Shown: positions 26,383 to 35,841 of the stretch, in pieces | Position numbering within the stretch: position 1 is the first letter of the stretch | Layout of the letters: each line of letters begins with the position of its first letter | Assembly (NCBI GenBank): GCA_030531205.1 | Contig: JAUNOC010000003.1 | Coordinates: forward strand, 62,001-126,000 | Direction: 5' to 3' | Source: Phascolarctobacterium sp. | Lineage (GTDB): Bacteria > Bacillota > Negativicutes > Acidaminococcales > Acidaminococcaceae | Length of the DNA: 64,000 nucleotides | Program-made: the position numbers and the translations under genes | Notes under the pieces: generated by a model | Seen by the model: the letters and a program-made list of their open reading frames with translations, nothing else | What the model was told of the DNA's origin: nothing | Database searches by the model: none

Positions 26383-26967
26383 TTACATATTGTCCACTTT
26401 CCTAAATCCCAAATTGTGACAGTTTTTTACAACTAAGTTTTGCATATATTCTTCCAACCAATCAGGTTTAAGATAGTTTTGGGGAAGAAGGGCAAGACAG
26501 AAAGCATTAGGGTCATTGTGCGGCACTTCCTTTAGGTTGAAAAGTTTTCTGCCAACATAACGGGCGATTTGAATAACAGCGGCCGCTTCATCATAAGGGT
26601 CGCTTGATGCCAGTTCCAAGGTCTGCACCAAAGCGGTGTAGGCCTTTTTCATTGTTTTGGTGGCACGTTCGCTTTCTGCCGGTGTGGGGCGGACGGCGGC
26701 AATATCATTTTGCAAATCCAAATTGCCCTCATGGTAAAGTTCAAAGCGAAGTGAAGTTAAACTTGTTTTGGCGTTGCGATAATCTTTTTCCGTCCATTCT
26801 TTAGGAAGGGCAAGTATGGCATCAATGGATGCTTTAACTTCTCTTGCGGAACGGGAACTCTTTTCCATTTTCTTCAGTTCCCACTCACGAAAGAGTTTGT
26901 TGCCGTCTTCAAGCAATTTCTTTTTCAAGCGATAACGCTTTTGTTTTTCTTTATTTGTGAAACGCAT
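26383..26967 (-). CDS. Unrecognised basic protein divergent from the R-M gene
   Basis: The function is unknown. The 194-residue product begins with a very basic helix (NKEKQKRYRLKKKLLEDGN), which could bind nucleic acid. The middle part is charged and helical, and the C-terminal half is more globular (DEAAAVIQIARYVGRKLFN). No enzyme motif is seen. The ribosome site GAAAGGAAAA precedes the ATG at 26967. The gene shares a 232-bp divergent promoter region, including a 43-bp perfect palindrome, with the restriction-modification gene. It could be a controller or accessory subunit of that system, an inference from position only. Confidence 0.7.
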   Translation of the reverse strand: MRFTNKEKQKRYRLKKKLLEDGNKLFREWELKKMEKSSRSAREVKASIDAILALPKEWTEKDYRNAKTSLTSLRFELYHEGNLDLQNDIAAVRPTPAESERATKTMKKAYTALVQTLELASSDPYDEAAAVIQIARYVGRKLFNLKEVPHNDPNAFCLALLPQNYLKPDWLEEYMQNLVVKNCHNLGFRKVDNM

Positions 26968-27000
26968 CTAAATTTTCCTTTCAAATCGTTAAAATTAAAT

Positions 27001-27043
27001 TTTTTGGTAACGTTACTTTTATAAAAAGTAACGTTACCAAAAA
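27001..27043. promoter_or_regulatory. Long palindromic operator between divergent genes
   Basis: The arms TTTTTGGTAACGTTACTTTT (27001-27020) and AAAAGTAACGTTACCAAAAA (27024-27043) are perfect complements around a 3-base centre. Each arm holds its own palindrome GTAACGTTAC; their centres are 21 bp apart. It lies 34 bases before the minus-strand ATG. The form suits cooperative binding of two dimers, as for restriction-modification controllers. It could also form a hairpin in either transcript. Confidence 0.7.
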
Positions 27044-27198
27044 AATCATTATAACACGATTTTTTCAGTTTTGGAAGTGATAATTTTTTTGAAATGAAAG
27101 CGACAACCAAAAACACTTACGATTGAATGTCGTGAACGTTTATTGTTTATTTTTGTTGTAAAATGCTGTATAATATATTTGTTATTTGGAGGTGCAGT

Positions 27199-29496
27199 AT
27201 GGCAAAGTATAAAACGGAACGGGAAGGGCAAATTGATTTTTATAACAGGGTTTTGCCACGCATTGACCCGCATAAAGATATTAAAGAGATTATTTCCGAC
27301 AGTAATGATGGCGTATTAAACGGCAATCTTTTAGAATTTAAGTTGCAGATTACTAACTTAAATGCGGTTTTGTTTCAGGCAATTAAATATTTGTCGGCAT
27401 TAAGAATAAAGGGCAAACCTGTGCCACTGGGTATTCATCTTATTGATTTGAATGCCGGTGTTGATTATTACTACAAGTCAGAGCCATACTTAAAGTATAT
27501 TGAAAAAGTTTATTCCGGTGCCGCTTCCAAAGGCAACAGTGATTTTACTGATGGTGGCGAGGCGGATTCTGTTCTTCATTATGCAAAAAAACCAAAAGAT
27601 ACAGAAGAACTTATCAAACTTTTGAAAGAAAACAAATTTATAAAAATTCACATAGACGAAAACTGTATTGTTGGTTGGGCGGAACATTTTTATAAAGTAG
27701 TTCCCAATGCCCGTAAAGAGGACTTTATAGGCGATGACACAGGACAACATAAGACCATAGGGGAGATCCGCCAACCGTACCATTTTAAGGACTATATTTT
27801 CAAATATACAGGAAAATCAAATGAAAAGTTCAAATATCTTATGGACAGGTTGAATGACACTATCCAAAAGAAAAATTTGGGGGCTTTTTACACACACCCT
27901 TTGTATGCCGAGAAATCTTTGGAACTGTTGCGGAAAGCGATTAAGCAAGTGCCAAAAGGTAATGACTATATCATTATTGACCGTTGTGCGGGTACGGGCA
28001 ATTTGGAAGAACGTTTGACGGATGAGGAATTGAGCCATTGCATTGTTTCTACGGTTGAATACTTTGAATACAAGGTTTTGCAGGAACGTTTGGGAGCAAA
28101 GGTCAGGCATATTATTCCGCCTATGGAAACCAAAGACACTTTTAATGCGGGACTGGTAACGGGTGCGGACGCTTTGAGTAAGGAATATCTTGACAATGAG
28201 ATTATCAGGCAATATGTTGACAACCCCAAATGTACGGTAATTCTGTTTGAAAATCCGCCCTATGCGGAAACCACCAGTATTGAGCATCAAAGGCGTGGGG
28301 TTGGCGGTGTTTCTTCCTCGTGGAAGAAAAGTTATGTGGTGCAGGAAATGAAAAAAGAGGTCAAGGGAACTGCTGTCAATGATTTGGGCAATGCTTTTAT
28401 TTGGTCGGCATTCAAGTATTATTTACGTCAGCCAACAGACAGTTATGTGGTTTATTCCCCTGTAAAATATTGGAAAGCCCAACATCTGATTAACAAAAAG
28501 TTTATTGACGGTTACGCTTTTAACAGACGGCATTTTCATACCAATATTGATGCTTGTATAATGTGTGCTTTGTGGGGTAATGCTGACAAAAATTTGCAAA
28601 AAATTTCCATTAAGGCATTTGATTTGGACAAAGAGGAAACTAAAATTCAAGCACAGGGCAAACTAGATATTAAAAGAATACATAATATTTATAGCGAAAA
28701 ATTTTATGATAAAAGAAAGTTTGAAAGTAGTAAATTTGATGGTATTTTAACAGGATTAAATGGGGAAGAAGCACTTTCTAATGTAAAGAAACGCATTAAA
28801 CCTTTGTATAGTGATAGTATGCTTGGTTATTTAGTAGCAGACAGCATAGGTTTTGATAATCCTGATGCAAAATCAAGTTTGTTAGTAGCAGGTCGGTATA
28901 ATGGTAATGGGTTCTTTTTACATAAGGACAATTATCTTGAAAAATTGCCAATGTTTGCCGCCAGCCGTTATATAACCTATAACAACGCTTGGACGGAACG
29001 GGCAAGAATAATGAAGTCCGCAGACGGGGCGGAAAAGTTTAACAAAGATGTTGCCAATGGCAATTTGCAACAGTTTTTGCTGAAATGTCTGTTGTTTACT
29101 TGTGTGGAAATGCAAAACCACATGAGAAGTTTTAAGGGCAGTGACGGCAGGTTTTACCGTAACGAACTTTGCCTTGACAACAGCAACGGCGACACTCTGG
29201 CAATAAAGGACTTGAAAAAATTAGTCAAAGGGGACAAGGAAAAGGAAATTATCAGGCAATGGAAAAAACTGCTTAAATATGCCAAACTGACAGATGAATA
29301 TAACGCAGAACTGACTTACGGGGTTTATCAGATTTGTGACGAACTTGATTTGCAGGTTGAGGATGAGGAAACAGGGGAAAAGTCCTACAAATATACGGAA
29401 CTGCACACGGCACGGGAAGCGTTAAAAGGGTTGGTAAAGAAATATTACAATGAGGAAATTGTACCTGTATTGTTTGAATATGAATTTTTGAAATAG
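27199..29496 (+). CDS. Probable fused (type IIG-like) restriction endonuclease-adenine methyltransferase
   Basis: This 765-residue protein has a methyltransferase core: motif I DRCAGTGNLE starting at residue 261 and motif IV NPPY at 352-355, as in N6-adenine methyltransferases of the Eco57I type. In the first 60 residues, D34 or D37 followed by E46-x-K48 (GNLLEFKLQ) matches the spacing of a PD-(D/E)xK nuclease active site, so one chain may cut and methylate. The C-terminal 350 residues would be target recognition. No separate restriction or specificity gene is seen. Start 27199 has TTGGAGGTG upstream. The nuclease reading is an inference; a methyltransferase alone is the safe call. Confidence 0.75.
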   Translation: MAKYKTEREGQIDFYNRVLPRIDPHKDIKEIISDSNDGVLNGNLLEFKLQITNLNAVLFQAIKYLSALRIKGKPVPLGIHLIDLNAGVDYYYKSEPYLKYIEKVYSGAASKGNSDFTDGGEADSVLHYAKKPKDTEELIKLLKENKFIKIHIDENCIVGWAEHFYKVVPNARKEDFIGDDTGQHKTIGEIRQPYHFKDYIFKYTGKSNEKFKYLMDRLNDTIQKKNLGAFYTHPLYAEKSLELLRKAIKQVPKGNDYIIIDRCAGTGNLEERLTDEELSHCIVSTVEYFEYKVLQERLGAKVRHIIPPMETKDTFNAGLVTGADALSKEYLDNEIIRQYVDNPKCTVILFENPPYAETTSIEHQRRGVGGVSSSWKKSYVVQEMKKEVKGTAVNDLGNAFIWSAFKYYLRQPTDSYVVYSPVKYWKAQHLINKKFIDGYAFNRRHFHTNIDACIMCALWGNADKNLQKISIKAFDLDKEETKIQAQGKLDIKRIHNIYSEKFYDKRKFESSKFDGILTGLNGEEALSNVKKRIKPLYSDSMLGYLVADSIGFDNPDAKSSLLVAGRYNGNGFFLHKDNYLEKLPMFAASRYITYNNAWTERARIMKSADGAEKFNKDVANGNLQQFLLKCLLFTCVEMQNHMRSFKGSDGRFYRNELCLDNSNGDTLAIKDLKKLVKGDKEKEIIRQWKKLLKYAKLTDEYNAELTYGVYQICDELDLQVEDEETGEKSYKYTELHTAREALKGLVKKYYNEEIVPVLFEYEFLK

Positions 29497-29522
29497 GGAT
29501 GAACAACTAAAAAAACTATTAG

Positions 29523-29556
29523 AAAACACCGTTGGAAAATTACTGACGGTGTTTTT
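29523..29556 (+). terminator. Rho-independent terminator
   Basis: ACACCGT (29526-29532) and ACGGTGT (29546-29552), with flanking A and T runs, form a hairpin just after the restriction-modification gene. Confidence 0.8.
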
Positions 29557-29558
29557 AA

Positions 29559-30731
<1,173 letters not shown>

Positions 30732-31130
30732 GGGTCAAGGGCTAAGGGCTAAGGGATTAAAGGATGAAAGGGTAAATGGTAAAGGGTGAAAGGGTAAAGG
30801 GAAATTAGTAATGAGTAATTAGTAATTGTGGTAGGGAGTTCCTGTGATTATATTTTAGGTTTCAGGTGTGCGGGGTTTTGCGAACCCTCGTCCGCACCTA
30901 AAGGGGTAGACAGTCCAGTGGACTGTCGCCGAGAAATTTGGGCTTGTCCAGCGAGGTAAAGGACCGTCTAAAGGAACATAGAAGGTCGGTGGTGGGGTGA
31001 GCAATTAGGATGATACTTTCAATTAGAAATGCGAAATGAAGGTAAAATAGTTTTTGTGATTATAATAGGGAATTTTCGGCAGAGCCGAAAATTGACCATT
31101 AATTTATAACTTATAACTTTTAATTTATAG
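30732..31130 (+). repeat. Dispersed GTTCC elements, long plus short form
   Basis: The non-coding gap starts with AAGGGCTAAGGG-type tandem repeats. A long copy has the core at 30838-30852, an internal hairpin GACAGTCC-AGT-GGACTGTC (about 30909) absent from other copies, and ACCGTC / GTCGGT (one mismatch) around the GGAACATAGAA loop (about 30963-30990). A short copy follows with the degenerate core GTTTTTGTGATTATA (31050-31064) and the hairpin AATTTTCGGC-AGA-GCCGAAAATT (about 31071-31093). Confidence 0.8.
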
Positions 31131-31149
31131 TTTGTTACGGGAGGTTAAG

Positions 31150-31422
31150 ATGGATAACGAACAAATGAGTATGTTGGTTCAATTCAGTCCGATTTTCGTG
31201 ATGGCGGCAGTGTTTTATTTTATGGTTTGGCGTCCAAACCGTAAAGAACAAGCAGCAAGAAAGAAATTGTTGGATGCTTTGAAAAAGGGTGACAAGGTCT
31301 ATACCGTAGGCGGGCTTTATGGTACCGTTGACAGTTTGACGGAGAAAACTGTAGTGTTGGAAGTTGCAGAAGGTGTGAAAGTTACTTTTATGCGTAATGC
31401 AGTTAGTGGGGTTAGGGAATGA
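31150..31422 (+). CDS. yajC: Sec translocon accessory protein YajC
   Basis: A 90-residue inner-membrane protein associated with SecDF. It has one N-terminal membrane helix (about 7-25, FSPIFVMAAVFYFMVWRP), a basic helix RKEQAARKKLLDAL and the small soluble domain GDKVYTVGGLYGTV, typical of YajC. Start 31150 follows ACGGGAGG. It overlaps secD by 4 bases. Confidence 0.95.
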   Translation: MDNEQMSMLVQFSPIFVMAAVFYFMVWRPNRKEQAARKKLLDALKKGDKVYTVGGLYGTVDSLTEKTVVLEVAEGVKVTFMRNAVSGVRE

Positions 31423-32669
31423 AAGATTTTCGTTGGGGAGAATTAGGTAAATTTTTGGTGGTAACCCTTGCTATTGTGGGCGGTTTTTGCGTTTATATTA
31501 AGCCATTGACCCATTCCATTAAGCAGGGGTTGGATTTGCAGGGCGGCAGCCATGTGGTTTTGCAGGCGGTGGAAACGGCGGATTCCAAAGTGGATGATGA
31601 TGCGGTGAAGCGTTCTGTTACCATTATTGAACGCCGTGTCAATGAATTGGGCTTGACAGAGCCATTGATTCAGCGTCAAGGCAAGGACAGGATTATTGTA
31701 GAACTGCCGGGCGTAAAAGACCCGGAAAAGGCAATCGCTATGCTGGGGCGTACGGCGATGCTGCAATTCCTTGACGACAAAGGAAATGTAGTTTTGACCG
31801 GTAACGACTTGAAGGATGCCCGGGGTCAGATTGGTCAGAACAATCAGGCCATGGTTGGTTTGGAATTTAATGACGAAGGTGGCAAGAAATTTGCGGATTT
31901 GACGGCACGGAGTATTGGCAAGCAAATTGCCATTGCCCTTGACGGTAAGATTTTAACTGCCCCTATGGTTAATGAAGCCATTACAGGTGGCAGGGCGGTT
32001 ATCACGGGCAGCCGTACGATGGAGGAAGCGGAACACTTGGCAATTCTTTTGCGGAGCGGTTCTTTGCCGGTTAAACTGGAAATTATGGAAAATCGTACCG
32101 TAGGGCCTACTTTGGGTCAGGACAGTAAGGAAAAATCTATCAAAGCGTTTATCATCGGTTGCGGTGCGGTCTTTGTGTTTATGTTAATATTCTACCGTTT
32201 GAGTGGCATTGTGGCGGATATTGCCCTTTTGCTTTACACTATGATGTTGCTCTTGGTAATGCGTTATCTGAATGCCACTTTGACCTTGCCGGGCATTGCC
32301 GGTATTATCTTAAGTATCGGTATGGCGGTGGATGCCAATGTGTTGATTTTTGAACGGTTTAAGGAAGAAGTGAAGAAGGGCAAGACACTGCGTAGTTCTA
32401 TGGCTTCCGGTTTTGACAGGGCGTTGATTACGATTATGGACAGTAATATTACCACCCTGATGGCGGCGGCAATTTTGTTCTATTTGGGAACGGGACCTGT
32501 AAAAGGTTTTGCCGTAACTTTGGCATTGGGCGTGTTGCTCAGTATGATAAGTGCGGTTATAGTAACCAAGTATATGTTGCAATTTTTGATTTTCAGCAAT
32601 ATAACAAAAAATCCATGGATTTTCGGTGTAGGGGCACCGAAGCAGGAGGAGGTGGCTAAAAATGAATAA
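31419..32669 (+). CDS. secD: Protein translocase subunit SecD
   Basis: Uses the proton gradient to pull proteins across the membrane after SecA-driven translocation. The 416 residues have an N-terminal helix, GLDLQGGSHVVLQ, the extracytoplasmic P1 domain ERRVNELGLTEP, and six C-terminal membrane segments with GMAVDANVLIFERFKEE. It is shorter than the E. coli protein, as usual in Firmicutes. It overlaps both yajC (4 bases) and secF (8 bases). Confidence 0.96.
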   Translation: MKDFRWGELGKFLVVTLAIVGGFCVYIKPLTHSIKQGLDLQGGSHVVLQAVETADSKVDDDAVKRSVTIIERRVNELGLTEPLIQRQGKDRIIVELPGVKDPEKAIAMLGRTAMLQFLDDKGNVVLTGNDLKDARGQIGQNNQAMVGLEFNDEGGKKFADLTARSIGKQIAIALDGKILTAPMVNEAITGGRAVITGSRTMEEAEHLAILLRSGSLPVKLEIMENRTVGPTLGQDSKEKSIKAFIIGCGAVFVFMLIFYRLSGIVADIALLLYTMMLLLVMRYLNATLTLPGIAGIILSIGMAVDANVLIFERFKEEVKKGKTLRSSMASGFDRALITIMDSNITTLMAAAILFYLGTGPVKGFAVTLALGVLLSMISAVIVTKYMLQFLIFSNITKNPWIFGVGAPKQEEVAKNE

Positions 32670-33558
32670 CTTCCTCAAAAAGTTCAGGATTTCTTTTGTA
32701 CGCAACTACAAAATATTTTTCGGTATTACCATCACATTTTTATGCATTGGTTTTGGTTCAATGTTGTTTAGAGGTTTTAACCTTGGCATTGATTTCACCG
32801 GCGGTACGATTATGGACTTGTATTTTCAACGTCCGGTGGCGGTGGCGGAACTGCGTGAGGTTATGAGTGAGCAGGGCTTGGGAAATTCCATTATCCAACT
32901 TGCCAACAGCGAGGGGAATGTAAGCCCCGATGCTTTGATTCGTACGGGTATTATCACAGAGGCCAAACGCCGTGAGGTGGTGGCTGCGTTGGAAAAGAAA
33001 TTTGGCACATACGAAATTCAGCGTATGGAGCAGGTGGATGCCACCGTGGGCGGTGAACTGATTCAACAGGCAGTTATAGCCATTGTGTTGAGTTGGGTTT
33101 TGATGATTGCCTATATTTCTGCCCGTTTTGAATTCCGTTTTGCTCTTGCGGCAATTATTGCCCTGATTATTGACGTCAGCGTAACCCTGAGTTATTTCAG
33201 TTTGTTACAAGTGGAAATGGACAGTTCTTTTGTGGCGGCAATTTTAACCGTTGTCGGTTATTCTATCAACAGTACCATTGTGGTATTTGACCGTATCCGT
33301 GAGAACTTAAAACTGAGGCGGCGTACGGAAACTCTGACAGATATGATTGATAACAGCATTTGGCAGACCATGACCCGTACCTTCTACACCTCATTGACAT
33401 CATTGTTCAGCGTTGTGGCAATTTTCTTGTGGGGTGGTGAAACCATCCGCAATTTCAGTTTTGCTATGTTAGTCGGCTTTAGCAGCGGTATTTATACATC
33501 ATCATTTTTGGCAGCACCTATGTGGCTGTTCTTAAGAGGTAAAAAGGCAGGTGACTGA
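32662..33558 (+). CDS. secF: Protein translocase subunit SecF
   Basis: Partner of SecD in the translocon motor. The 298 residues have the first membrane helix followed by [12 protein letters not shown], and five further helices with [19 protein letters not shown], the SecF signature. The 8-base overlap with secD implies coupled translation. Three genes of an unrelated Firmicute block follow within a few bases. Confidence 0.96.
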   Translation: MNNFLKKFRISFVRNYKIFFGITITFLCIGFGSMLFRGFNLGIDFTGGTIMDLYFQRPVAVAELREVMSEQGLGNSIIQLANSEGNVSPDALIRTGIITEAKRREVVAALEKKFGTYEIQRMEQVDATVGGELIQQAVIAIVLSWVLMIAYISARFEFRFALAAIIALIIDVSVTLSYFSLLQVEMDSSFVAAILTVVGYSINSTIVVFDRIRENLKLRRRTETLTDMIDNSIWQTMTRTFYTSLTSLFSVVAIFLWGGETIRNFSFAMLVGFSSGIYTSSFLAAPMWLFLRGKKAGD

Positions 33559-33560
33559 TA

Positions 33561-33812
33561 ATGAACATGGATGAAACAATGACTTTCCGCCGTGATAGGG
33601 AGGAGGAACCGGTAGCGAAGACCATTCAAGAGGTCTATGCGGCATTGGAAGAAAAGGGCTATAACCCGGTTGACCAGTTGACCGGTTATTTGCTCAGCGG
33701 TGACCCAACTTATATCACGAGTTTCAAGGAAGCAAGAACCAAACTTCGCCGTCATGAGCGTTATGAACTCATTGAAGAAATGGTAAAAAGTTACCTTAAT
33801 CATTTGAGTTAA
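33561..33812 (+). CDS. IreB-family regulatory phosphoprotein (UPF0297)
   Basis: This 83-residue protein matches the IreB/YrzL family: ETMTFRRD near the N-terminus, where threonines are phosphorylated by the PASTA kinase in Enterococcus, then the helical core [20 protein letters not shown] and [18 protein letters not shown]. It affects cell-wall stress responses in Gram-positive bacteria. It is followed one base later by ruvX, the usual partner. Confidence 0.93.
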   Translation: MNMDETMTFRRDREEEPVAKTIQEVYAALEEKGYNPVDQLTGYLLSGDPTYITSFKEARTKLRRHERYELIEEMVKSYLNHLS

Positions 33813-33813
33813 G

Positions 33814-34233
33814 ATGCGTTATTTGGGATTGGATGTGGGAACCCGTACCATCGGCATTGCGGCCAGTGATGCTTTGGGCATGATTGCCAACGGTGTGGAA
33901 ACCATACACCGCACTTCTTTAGAACGGGATTTTGCCCGTTTAGGTGAATTGATTAAGGAATACGAGGCAAGTGTTTTGGTGGTGGGTTATCCCAAGAATA
34001 TGAACGGTTCCATCGGCGAACGGGCTCAAAATTGTGCGGCTTTGGCAGAGCAGTTGAGAGAAAAGTTTGCCAATGTGGAAGTGGTGCTTTGGGATGAACG
34101 CCTGACAACGGTGGCTGCCCACAGGGTGCTGATTGAAGCGGATATGAGCCGCAACAAAAGGAAAAAAGTGGTGGACACGGTGGCGGCGGTTTTGATTTTG
34201 CAAAATTATCTTGACTTTAAGAATAATGCGTAA
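33814..34233 (+). CDS. yqgF: Putative pre-16S rRNA nuclease / Holliday-junction resolvase YqgF
   Basis: A 139-residue RNase H-fold nuclease. It has LGLDVGTRTIGIA with the first catalytic aspartate, the middle glutamate region VVGYPKNMNGSIGERA, and late LWDERLTTVAA followed by KKVVDTVAAVLIL with the last aspartate. The family trims the 5' end of 16S rRNA in E. coli and may act on DNA junctions. It lies between ireB and the DUF1292 gene as in other Firmicutes. Confidence 0.94.
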   Translation: MRYLGLDVGTRTIGIAASDALGMIANGVETIHRTSLERDFARLGELIKEYEASVLVVGYPKNMNGSIGERAQNCAALAEQLREKFANVEVVLWDERLTTVAAHRVLIEADMSRNKRKKVVDTVAAVLILQNYLDFKNNA

Positions 34234-34460
34234 TGCGAAATTCGTTATGCGAAATTATGGTAAGAGGTTCCAGTGATTATAATTTAGGTTTCAGGTGTGA
34301 GGTGTCAGGTATGAGGGAAGGTTTGCCTATGATGAACCCTCGTTGCCCCCATTGGGGGGAAATGCTGAGCGAAGCGAGGCAAAAGGGGTTTCATCTAATC
34401 AACGGAACATTTTACCATCATTATTAATTACTCATTACTAATTTCTAATTTGAAAGGAAC
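34234..34460 (+). repeat. Dispersed GTTCC element with complete inverted ends
   Basis: This copy shows both ends of the family: TTATGGTAAGAGGTTCC at the left (core 34267-34281) and GGAACATTTTACCATCA at the right (about 34404), which are inverted complements with two mismatches. Inside are TTTCAGGTGTGAGGTGTCAGG tracts and a GC-rich GAACCCTCG...GGGGTTTC segment. It interrupts the otherwise tight ireB-ruvX-DUF1292-mltG block. The short frame at 34233-34427 is repeat-derived. Confidence 0.82.
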
Positions 34461-34467
34461 ATAAGTT

Positions 34468-34809
34468 ATGAAGGACGCAGAAAAGGATATTGCGGCTATG
34501 ACCGCAGAGGAAGAAGAATTTGACGAAGTTGTTGTCTTCACGGATGATGAAGGGCATGAACATGCTTTTTATGAGGAACAGCAGTTCATGGTTGGCAAGA
34601 AGACCTATGCTATTTTGGTAGGATTGCCTGAAGACACCTGTACTTGTGGCGAGGATGATTGCCATTGCCATGAGCATGAAGAAGACGAAGAAGAAGCCAT
34701 TATTGCCAAAGTGGAATTTGACAAGGAAGGCGTTCCTGTTTATGTTGAGCCGACTGATGACGAGTTTAAGGAAGCACGGGCGGCTTATGATGCTTTGGAA
34801 GAAGAATGA
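34468..34809 (+). CDS. DUF1292 (YrzB-like) acidic protein
   Basis: This 113-residue protein has the DUF1292 core FDEVVVFTDDEGHEHAFYE and FMVGKKTYAILVGLPED. A Cys/His/Glu-rich insert (TCTCGEDDCHCHEHEEDEEE) may bind metal. The function of the family is unknown. It is conserved in Firmicutes next to ireB and ruvX. The product is very acidic. The ribosome site GAAAGGAAC is part of the right arm of the preceding repeat. It overlaps mltG by 4 bases. Confidence 0.9.
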   Translation: MKDAEKDIAAMTAEEEEFDEVVVFTDDEGHEHAFYEEQQFMVGKKTYAILVGLPEDTCTCGEDDCHCHEHEEDEEEAIIAKVEFDKEGVPVYVEPTDDEFKEARAAYDALEEE

Positions 34810-35840
34810 AATTTTGTCTTGAATGGGTAAAGAAAAATCCTTATACAGCAGGAGCACTGGGGTTAGTGACAGTGTTCCTTTTCTTGATGTTAATTTTCGC
34901 TTTGCTGGGAAGCAATAGGGGCTTTGCCCGTCCCGGCAAGTACCCTGTCCGCATTACTCAAGGTATGAGTACATGGGATATTTCCACTATGTTGAACAAA
35001 AAGGGTTTGGTGAGAAATCCTTCGGCGTTTCGTGTGGTGGCACGTATGAAGGGCATGGCGGATAAATTACAGGCAGGACTTTATTTGGTTGAAGGCGGCT
35101 TGAATAATGTTGCCATTATGGAAGTGCTTTGTTCCGGCAAGGTGCAAATGGAAAGTATTACTGTGCCTGAGGGTTACACCGTGAAAGAGGTGGCGGCACT
35201 TATTGAAGCCAAAGGATTGGGCAGTGCCAAGAAATTTAAAGAACTGGCAAAGGAATATGCCCCTTACGAGTATATGAAAACCCGCCAGACCGCAACGGTG
35301 TATAAGGCGGAGGGCTTTTTGTTCCCTGCCAAATATGATTTTCCCGCGTCCTTTGCAGAGCAGGATATTTTGGCTTTAATGGTGCGTACCTTCCATGAAG
35401 AAATGGAGAAGTCGGGGATTTTGGCAGAGGTCAAAAAGCGTGATTTGCATCTCCGCAATGTAATCAATTTGGCGGCTATGGTGGAGAAGGAAGCGGTGTT
35501 TGAAGAGGAACAGTCCTTGATTGCAGGGGTTTTCCAAAAGCGTTTGGACATTGATATGCCCATTCAGTCGGATACCACCATTCAATATATTTTGGGCGAA
35601 CAGCATGAGATTATCACTTGGAAGGATACGGAAATTCAGCATCCTTTCAACACTTATCAAAATTACGGCTTGCCGCCCGGCCCTATCGCCAGTCCCGGAC
35701 TGAGCGCTATTAAGGCGGCATTAAATCCCAAGCAAACCGACTATTTATATTTTGTGGCAGAAAAGGACGGACATCATCGTTTCAGCATGAATTATGCCGA
35801 TCATTTGCAAGCCATAAGGGATATTGAAAACGGAAACTGA
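34806..35840 (+). CDS. mltG: Endolytic murein transglycosylase MltG
   Basis: Cleaves nascent peptidoglycan strands at the outer face of the inner membrane. One N-terminal membrane helix (about 16-36, AGALGLVTVFLFLMLIFALL), a LysM-like region ITQGMSTWDISTML, and the YceG catalytic domain with the glutamate in NLAAMVEKEAVFEEE and the later YQNYGLPPGPIASPG motif. The 344 residues are typical. It overlaps the DUF1292 gene by 4 bases and lies one base before the U32 peptidase gene. Confidence 0.95.
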   Translation: MKFCLEWVKKNPYTAGALGLVTVFLFLMLIFALLGSNRGFARPGKYPVRITQGMSTWDISTMLNKKGLVRNPSAFRVVARMKGMADKLQAGLYLVEGGLNNVAIMEVLCSGKVQMESITVPEGYTVKEVAALIEAKGLGSAKKFKELAKEYAPYEYMKTRQTATVYKAEGFLFPAKYDFPASFAEQDILALMVRTFHEEMEKSGILAEVKKRDLHLRNVINLAAMVEKEAVFEEEQSLIAGVFQKRLDIDMPIQSDTTIQYILGEQHEIITWKDTEIQHPFNTYQNYGLPPGPIASPGLSAIKAALNPKQTDYLYFVAEKDGHHRFSMNYADHLQAIRDIENGN

Positions 35841-35841
35841 A

